From Rhodovulum visakhapatnamense (lineage in GTDB: Bacteria; Pseudomonadota; Alphaproteobacteria; Rhodobacterales; Rhodobacteraceae): a stretch of DNA of 64,000 bases. Numbering within the stretch: position 1 is the first letter of the stretch; every line of letters starts with the position of its first letter. A program made the position numbers and the translations under genes. Below, one piece after another: positions 59,869-64,000 of the stretch. The stretch is from contig NZ_SOEB01000003.1 in assembly GCF_004365965.1 (NCBI RefSeq), forward strand, positions 1 to 64,000. The letters are read 5' to 3'. The notes beneath the pieces were generated by a model, which did not search any database, was not told where the DNA came from, and saw only the letters and a list, made by a program, of their open reading frames with translations.

Positions 59869-61680
59869 TTAACACCGGCCGAGACCGCGGATCAGCGAAA
59901 CGAGCGTCTGGCGGTTGATCCCGCCGAACACGGTGCGAAGCGCGTCGGGCGCGCACATTCCCTCGCCAAGCAGGCGTTCCAGCTCGGCGCGTTCGGCCGG
60001 ACTGGCCTCTTGCAGGCCGGTGGCCGCGGCCACCGCGCGGGCGACGGCATCGCCCGAGGGCGCAGGCCCCGCGCGATAGGCGGGCCGCGCCCCAGGGGCG
60101 GGCGACGACGGAGCCATCACGGCCGCCGCGGCCGGGGTCTCGGGACCGGAGGTGCCGGTCCCTGTTTGGGACGCGTCCGGAAGCAGGCGGCGCGCGGCCT
60201 CGATGTCGGAGGCAAGCCGGGTCGCGCGGGCCTCAAGTCCGGCGACCCGGGCTTCGGCGGCCTGCTCGCGTTCCTCGGCCATCGCGCGCGCCTCTTCGAC
60301 GAGGGTGGCCGCCCGGGCACGGCCATCGGCCATCGCGGTATCGGCCTCGGCCCGGGCCTGATCGCGCATCCGCGTGGCGGCCTCGGTGTCCTGCCGCAAC
60401 CGGTCGAGCGTCGCGCGCGCTTTGGCGATCTCGGCCTGGAGCGCGTCTTTCTCTGCCCCCGCGGCGCGGACCCGGTCTGCCAGGGCGGCAGCCTCGGCTT
60501 CGGCGGTCGCGGCCGCCGCGCGCGCCGCCTCGGCCCGGTCGCGCGCCTCGGCCTCGGCCGCCATCGCCTCCTCAAGCGCGGTCTCGATCCCGGTCAGGCG
60601 GCCCGTCGCCTCCTGGGCCCCGGCCTCGGCCTGCCGGCGCGCGGCTCTTGCGGCGTCCGCCGCCGCTCCGGCCTCGCGCGCGGCGGCTTCGGCGGCGGCC
60701 AGATCCGCCCGTCGCGCCTCAAGTGCGGCCTCGGTCTCGGCGATCCGGCCTTCGGCCGCGGCGAGTGCGGACCGAGCCGCCTCGGTCCGGTCCTCGATGT
60801 CTTTCAGCGCGGCCGTGGCGGCCCCGGTCCCGGCCCGGGCGTCGTCGGCCTCCCGGATCGCGGCCTCGGCCTCGGCCAGCCGGGGCGCCATGTCCTCGAT
60901 CTTCTGGCGGGTGGCCGCCAGCAGCGCCTCGGCGGCCGCCTGTTCGGCCTCGGCGCGCTCGGCCGCCGCCTGAGCCTCGTCGCGGCGGGCGCTGGCGCTT
61001 CGATTGTCCTCGGCCAGCGCCGCTTCGGCCTCGGCCCCGGACGCCGCCTCTGCCTCTGCCTCGGCCCGGGCGGCCCTGGCCGCCTCGGCAAGTTCGGCCG
61101 CCTCGCGCCGCGCCGTCTCGGCCTCGGTGCTCAGACGGTCCAGTTCGGCCCGGGTCGCGGCCGCCCTGCGGTCCGCCGCCTCGGCGGCCTCGGTTGCCGT
61201 TGCCACCCTGGTCTGAAGCTCTTGCAGACCTGCCGCCGCATCGGCCTGCGCCGTCCTCAGCTCTTCTGTCCCGGCGTTCAGACGGTCGCGCTCGGTCGCA
61301 AGCTCTGCCAGCACCGCCCGCGCGGCCTCGATCTCTGCGGTCAGATCGGACAGTTCGGCTTTCGCGGCCCCGGTCGCCGCGAGGCGGTCCTCAGCCTCTG
61401 CCTGACGGCCGGTCAGGTCCTCAAGCCGCGCCTCGGCCTCCGCCAACTCGTTCAGCGCCGTCCGAAGCCGGTCCTGGGTCCGCGTCAGCACCGCCTCGGC
61501 CTGGGCGCTTTCTTCGGAAAGCGCTGCGATGATGCGCCGGTAAGAGGCTGCCTGCTGCGACAGATCCTGAACATCCTCAGCGGTCAGATCAAGGCCGGTC
61601 GGCGCCGCCTGCTGGCAGATCCCCCCCGTGGCCGACACCGACAGCAAAGCCGCCGTCGCGGCCAGCCAAGCAAAGCGCAT
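59869..61680 (-). CDS. Exported alanine-rich coiled-coil protein
   Basis: A 603-residue protein with a signal peptide (cleavage near ATGGICQ-QAA). Residues about 35-505 form one almost unbroken Ala/Glu/Arg coiled coil. After a Pro/Ala linker, a short globular C-terminus (about 560-603) has MCAPDALRTVFGGINRQTLVSLIRGLGRC with two cysteines, one at the very end. It resembles no named enzyme. It heads an operon with the TAXI protein and is divergent from the GGDEF-EAL gene. A periplasmic scaffold is a guess. Confidence 0.8.
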   Translation of the reverse strand: MRFAWLAATAALLSVSATGGICQQAAPTGLDLTAEDVQDLSQQAASYRRIIAALSEESAQAEAVLTRTQDRLRTALNELAEAEARLEDLTGRQAEAEDRLAATGAAKAELSDLTAEIEAARAVLAELATERDRLNAGTEELRTAQADAAAGLQELQTRVATATEAAEAADRRAAATRAELDRLSTEAETARREAAELAEAARAARAEAEAEAASGAEAEAALAEDNRSASARRDEAQAAAERAEAEQAAAEALLAATRQKIEDMAPRLAEAEAAIREADDARAGTGAATAALKDIEDRTEAARSALAAAEGRIAETEAALEARRADLAAAEAAAREAGAAADAARAARRQAEAGAQEATGRLTGIETALEEAMAAEAEARDRAEAARAAAATAEAEAAALADRVRAAGAEKDALQAEIAKARATLDRLRQDTEAATRMRDQARAEADTAMADGRARAATLVEEARAMAEEREQAAEARVAGLEARATRLASDIEAARRLLPDASQTGTGTSGPETPAAAAVMAPSSPAPGARPAYRAGPAPSGDAVARAVAAATGLQEASPAERAELERLLGEGMCAPDALRTVFGGINRQTLVSLIRGLGRC

Positions 61681-61828
61681 CCGTCCCTCGCCTCGTCAAA
61701 GCGGTCCCCCCGGACCGGATGACGCAAGTGTGACCTGCCCTTTCCGTCAAGGCAAGGGGGCGCGCCGGTCCGTTCCGCGGCAACCGCGCCGCTTGCCCCG
61801 GAACTGGAACGGGATCAGTCGAATTTTC

Positions 61829-64000
61829 ATGGATTTCCGGGGGGACGTTAAGCTTGTGCAAAACCCGCTGCCGCAGGATCGCCCGCGGAACAAAAGACGA
61901 ACCGCAAATGCTGTGCCCCTGCTCTTTCCGCGCCCCCGCGCCCGATCCGCGCCCCGCCGACGCGTCGGTACCGTGACCGGCTCGCTCTCTGCCGTGCTGG
62001 CCGGGGTCAATGTCGGCCGCCGGTTCGTGCTGCTGACCGCTGCGGGTTACCTCACCGCGCTGGCCGCGATCGCGGCGGCGCTGTGGCTTGTTGCCGTCCC
62101 GGCGCTCCACAAGCTGCACCTGGCCGCGCTCGAAACCCAGGCCCAGACCCGGGCAGGATCGGTGCAGGACACGCTGAGCCTGGTGCTGGCCGATGCCCTG
62201 TCGCTGGCCCACGCGCCGCAAACGGGCGCCTATCTCAGCTCTGACGCGGCGGCCCGGACCACCCGGATGCGCCGCGCGCTCGAGCGGCTGAGCGACGGGG
62301 TCACCGCTCAGGTTCTGCTTTTCGACCGCAACGGGACGGTCCGGCTTCGAACCCCGGGGGTGATGGTGCGTCCGGTCTTCGGCCTGGCCGAAACGCGGCA
62401 AGGGCTCAGCCAGCTTTCCGTCGGCCGCATCGGCGGCGAACCCCTGATCTCGTATCGCCCCGGCCACGGCGGCAACAGCGCTGACTCGGCCTTCCTGATG
62501 TCGATCCCGGTCTTCGCGGGCGGCCAGCCGCGCGGCATGCTGGTGATCGAAAAGCACCTCGATCTCAGCCGCGTGCTGACCGGCGACGCGGTCTCCGCCA
62601 AGACCCGGCTGGCCACCGCCTTTCAGGTCGCGATGTATGCCGACTGGACCGGCCATCGCGACGACCTGATCGCCGCCCCGGTCGCGGGCACCGACTTCTT
62701 CGTCGTGATCGAGCGCAATACCCGGCTGACCGGGCGGCTCGCCCGCGAGATGGGGCGCGAGGTCGTGCTGTTCACCGGGCTGGCTCTTCTGGTGCCGTTC
62801 GTGGCGATGGGATTTGCCGGCCGCCGCTTCATCGTCGCCCCGCACCGCGCGCTGGAACAAAGCCGCCGCGATCTGGCCGCCAGCCGGGACGAACTGACCG
62901 AACTCGCGCAGATCGCCCGCATGTCGAGCGACTCGATCGTGGTCTCCGACGCCCAGCGGCGCATCGTCTGGACCAATCCCGCCTTCCTGGCGCTGACCGG
63001 CTACACCGCCCGGGAGGTGCTGGGCCGCGATGCCGATACCCTGCTGCAGGGCCCCGGCACCGACCCGGCGGCCGGCCGGCGCCTGCGCGAGGCCATCGCG
63101 CGCAAGGAACCTGTCCGCGCCGAGATCCTGAACTACCGCCGCGACGGCACACCGTTCTGGGCCCATCTCAGCATCACGCCGATTTTCGACGCCGATGGCC
63201 GGGTCATCCGCTTTGCCGCGATCTCGACCGACATCACCCGGCGCAAGACCTATGAGGGCGAGCTTGAGCGCGCCCGGCACGAGCTTGAACACCAGGCGCT
63301 GCATGACAGCCTTACCGGCCTGCCGAACCGCCGCGCCCTCGAGCGCCTGTTCGCCGGGATCGACCCCGAAGGCGACCCGCGCAGCGTGGTCCGCATCGAC
63401 CTCGATCATTTCAAGAACGTCAACGACACCCATGGCCACGCGGCCGGCGATCATGTCCTGATCCGGGTCGCCGAGATCCTGCGCGAGGGCACGGATCCGG
63501 GCGATGTCCCGGCCCGGATCGGCGGCGACGAATTCGTGATCGTGCTGGGACCGGGCCGCGATACCGACGACGCGATACGCCTGGCGGACCGTCTGCGCAA
63601 CGAAATCGGCCGCGATATCCCGTACCAGAACAAGACCTGCCGCATCGGTGCCAGTTTCGGCATTTGCGGCACGGGCGACGGGCTGGTCGACATCGGCGCG
63701 CTTCTGGTCAGCGCCGACGCCGCGCTTTACGCCTCGAAGGATGGCGGGCGCAGCGCGATCACGCTTTACACGCCCGATCTGCATCGCGACGTCCAGGAAA
63801 AGCGAAGGCTCGCCGTCGAGATCGAGCGGGCCGTCCTGAACGAAGAATTCCTGCCCTATTTCCAGCCCCAGTTCGACGCCGTCTCCGGCGCGCTTGTCGG
63901 GGTCGAGACGCTTGCAAGATGGCACCATCCGGTGCGCGGCATCCTGCCGCCCGCCGCCTTTCTGGGCCTGGCCGCGCAGATGTCGATGATGCCCGAAATC
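61829..64000 (+). CDS. PAS-GGDEF-EAL cyclic-di-GMP enzyme, partial at window end
   Basis: The frame is open from ATG 61829 to the window edge (724 codons). Two TM helices flank an extracytoplasmic sensor (about residues 58-85 and 310-330). A PAS domain follows (about 355-470: TNPAFLALTGYTAREVLGRD), then a GGDEF domain (about 480-645) with an intact ARIGGDEFVIV. The product-inhibition RxxD site is degenerate (DPGD). An EAL domain begins (ETLARWHHP). The first 48 residues are Arg-rich and lack a good ribosome site, so GTG 61973 is an alternative start. Confidence 0.85.
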   Translation, partial: MDFRGDVKLVQNPLPQDRPRNKRRTANAVPLLFPRPRARSAPRRRVGTVTGSLSAVLAGVNVGRRFVLLTAAGYLTALAAIAAALWLVAVPALHKLHLAALETQAQTRAGSVQDTLSLVLADALSLAHAPQTGAYLSSDAAARTTRMRRALERLSDGVTAQVLLFDRNGTVRLRTPGVMVRPVFGLAETRQGLSQLSVGRIGGEPLISYRPGHGGNSADSAFLMSIPVFAGGQPRGMLVIEKHLDLSRVLTGDAVSAKTRLATAFQVAMYADWTGHRDDLIAAPVAGTDFFVVIERNTRLTGRLAREMGREVVLFTGLALLVPFVAMGFAGRRFIVAPHRALEQSRRDLAASRDELTELAQIARMSSDSIVVSDAQRRIVWTNPAFLALTGYTAREVLGRDADTLLQGPGTDPAAGRRLREAIARKEPVRAEILNYRRDGTPFWAHLSITPIFDADGRVIRFAAISTDITRRKTYEGELERARHELEHQALHDSLTGLPNRRALERLFAGIDPEGDPRSVVRIDLDHFKNVNDTHGHAAGDHVLIRVAEILREGTDPGDVPARIGGDEFVIVLGPGRDTDDAIRLADRLRNEIGRDIPYQNKTCRIGASFGICGTGDGLVDIGALLVSADAALYASKDGGRSAITLYTPDLHRDVQEKRRLAVEIERAVLNEEFLPYFQPQFDAVSGALVGVETLARWHHPVRGILPPAAFLGLAAQMSMMPEI

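Noticed and set aside
61589-63928. Long reverse-strand open frame opposite the GGDEF-EAL gene
   Set aside because: Low-complexity composition with no family, and the forward frame has clear PAS, GGDEF and EAL motifs.
1-64000. CRISPR arrays, tRNA or rRNA genes, phage genes, integrative elements
   Set aside because: No spaced identical repeats, cloverleaf or rRNA signatures, or phage structural genes were recognised. The tyrosine recombinase at 41672 is housekeeping XerD.

Overview
The window is GC-rich alphaproteobacterial chromosome, most likely from a member of the Rhodobacterales close to Rhodobacter or Rhodovulum. The evidence is the sqdB-sqdD-sqdC sulfolipid operon in the R. sphaeroides order, a DksA with the degenerate alphaproteobacterial zinc motif, an IalB-family protein, paired aroK-aroB, and a dispersed intergenic element built on TTCTTGGC..AAATAC. 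There are no rRNA or tRNA genes, no CRISPR array and no intact mobile element. The only mobile DNA seen is a decayed IS481-type transposase fragment near 32.5-32.9 kb.

Region 1 (0.2-28.6 kb) is a large sugar-acid catabolic locus. It has two complete DctP-DctQ-DctM TRAP importers and two FadR-type GntR regulators. Its dehydratases are UxuA (mannonate), UxaA-type (altronate) and an IlvD/Edd-family enzyme. It has two 2-keto-3-deoxy-acid kinases (DgoK-like and KdgK-like), idonate/gluconate 5-dehydrogenases (IdnD-like and IdnO-like), a DenD-like dehydrogenase and a hydroxypyruvate isomerase (Hyi/OtnI) family enzyme. It also carries a non-phosphorylative branch: an SDR resembling 2-keto-3-deoxy-L-fuconate dehydrogenase plus an FAH-fold hydrolase. 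Five copies of a palindromic operator, TTGGTATACCAA or one mismatch from it, occur only in intergenic positions at 10.56, 10.67, 21.47, 22.73 and 27.05 kb. They mark a local regulon that also includes azlCD, an aminotransferase and a 2-hydroxyacid dehydrogenase. The hydroxypyruvate isomerase gene has a one-base C-terminal frameshift in a 5-G run.

Region 2 (28.7-46.6 kb) is mostly core genome: an RNA methyltransferase, cobTSC, a SYLF lipoprotein, xthA, an FAD monooxygenase, dksA, a MoxR-type ATPase, aroKB, a 44-residue membrane peptide with a periplasmic protein and xerD, a CNNM/CorC-type protein, and a HerA-like ATPase. Between 32.3 and 33.9 kb lies a degraded stretch with a chemoreceptor scrap and the IS481 fragment. 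At 45.66-45.91 kb, two promoter/terminator units with no ORF look like small RNA genes.

Region 3 (46.7-56.2 kb) is envelope biogenesis. It holds fabF, a dedicated ACP and lpxD as one leftward operon, then a YcbB-type L,D-transpeptidase divergent from a DUF882 peptidase-like protein, then sqdBDC for sulfoquinovosyl diacylglycerol, then a protein with two SpoIIAA-like domains.

Region 4 (56.4-64 kb) is less familiar. An ExeA-like ATPase carries a transmembrane segment, a coiled coil and a Sel1-like repeat. It converges on a two-gene operon made of a secreted alanine-rich coiled-coil protein and an orphan TAXI-type binding protein. Divergent from these is a PAS-GGDEF-EAL protein cut off by the window end.
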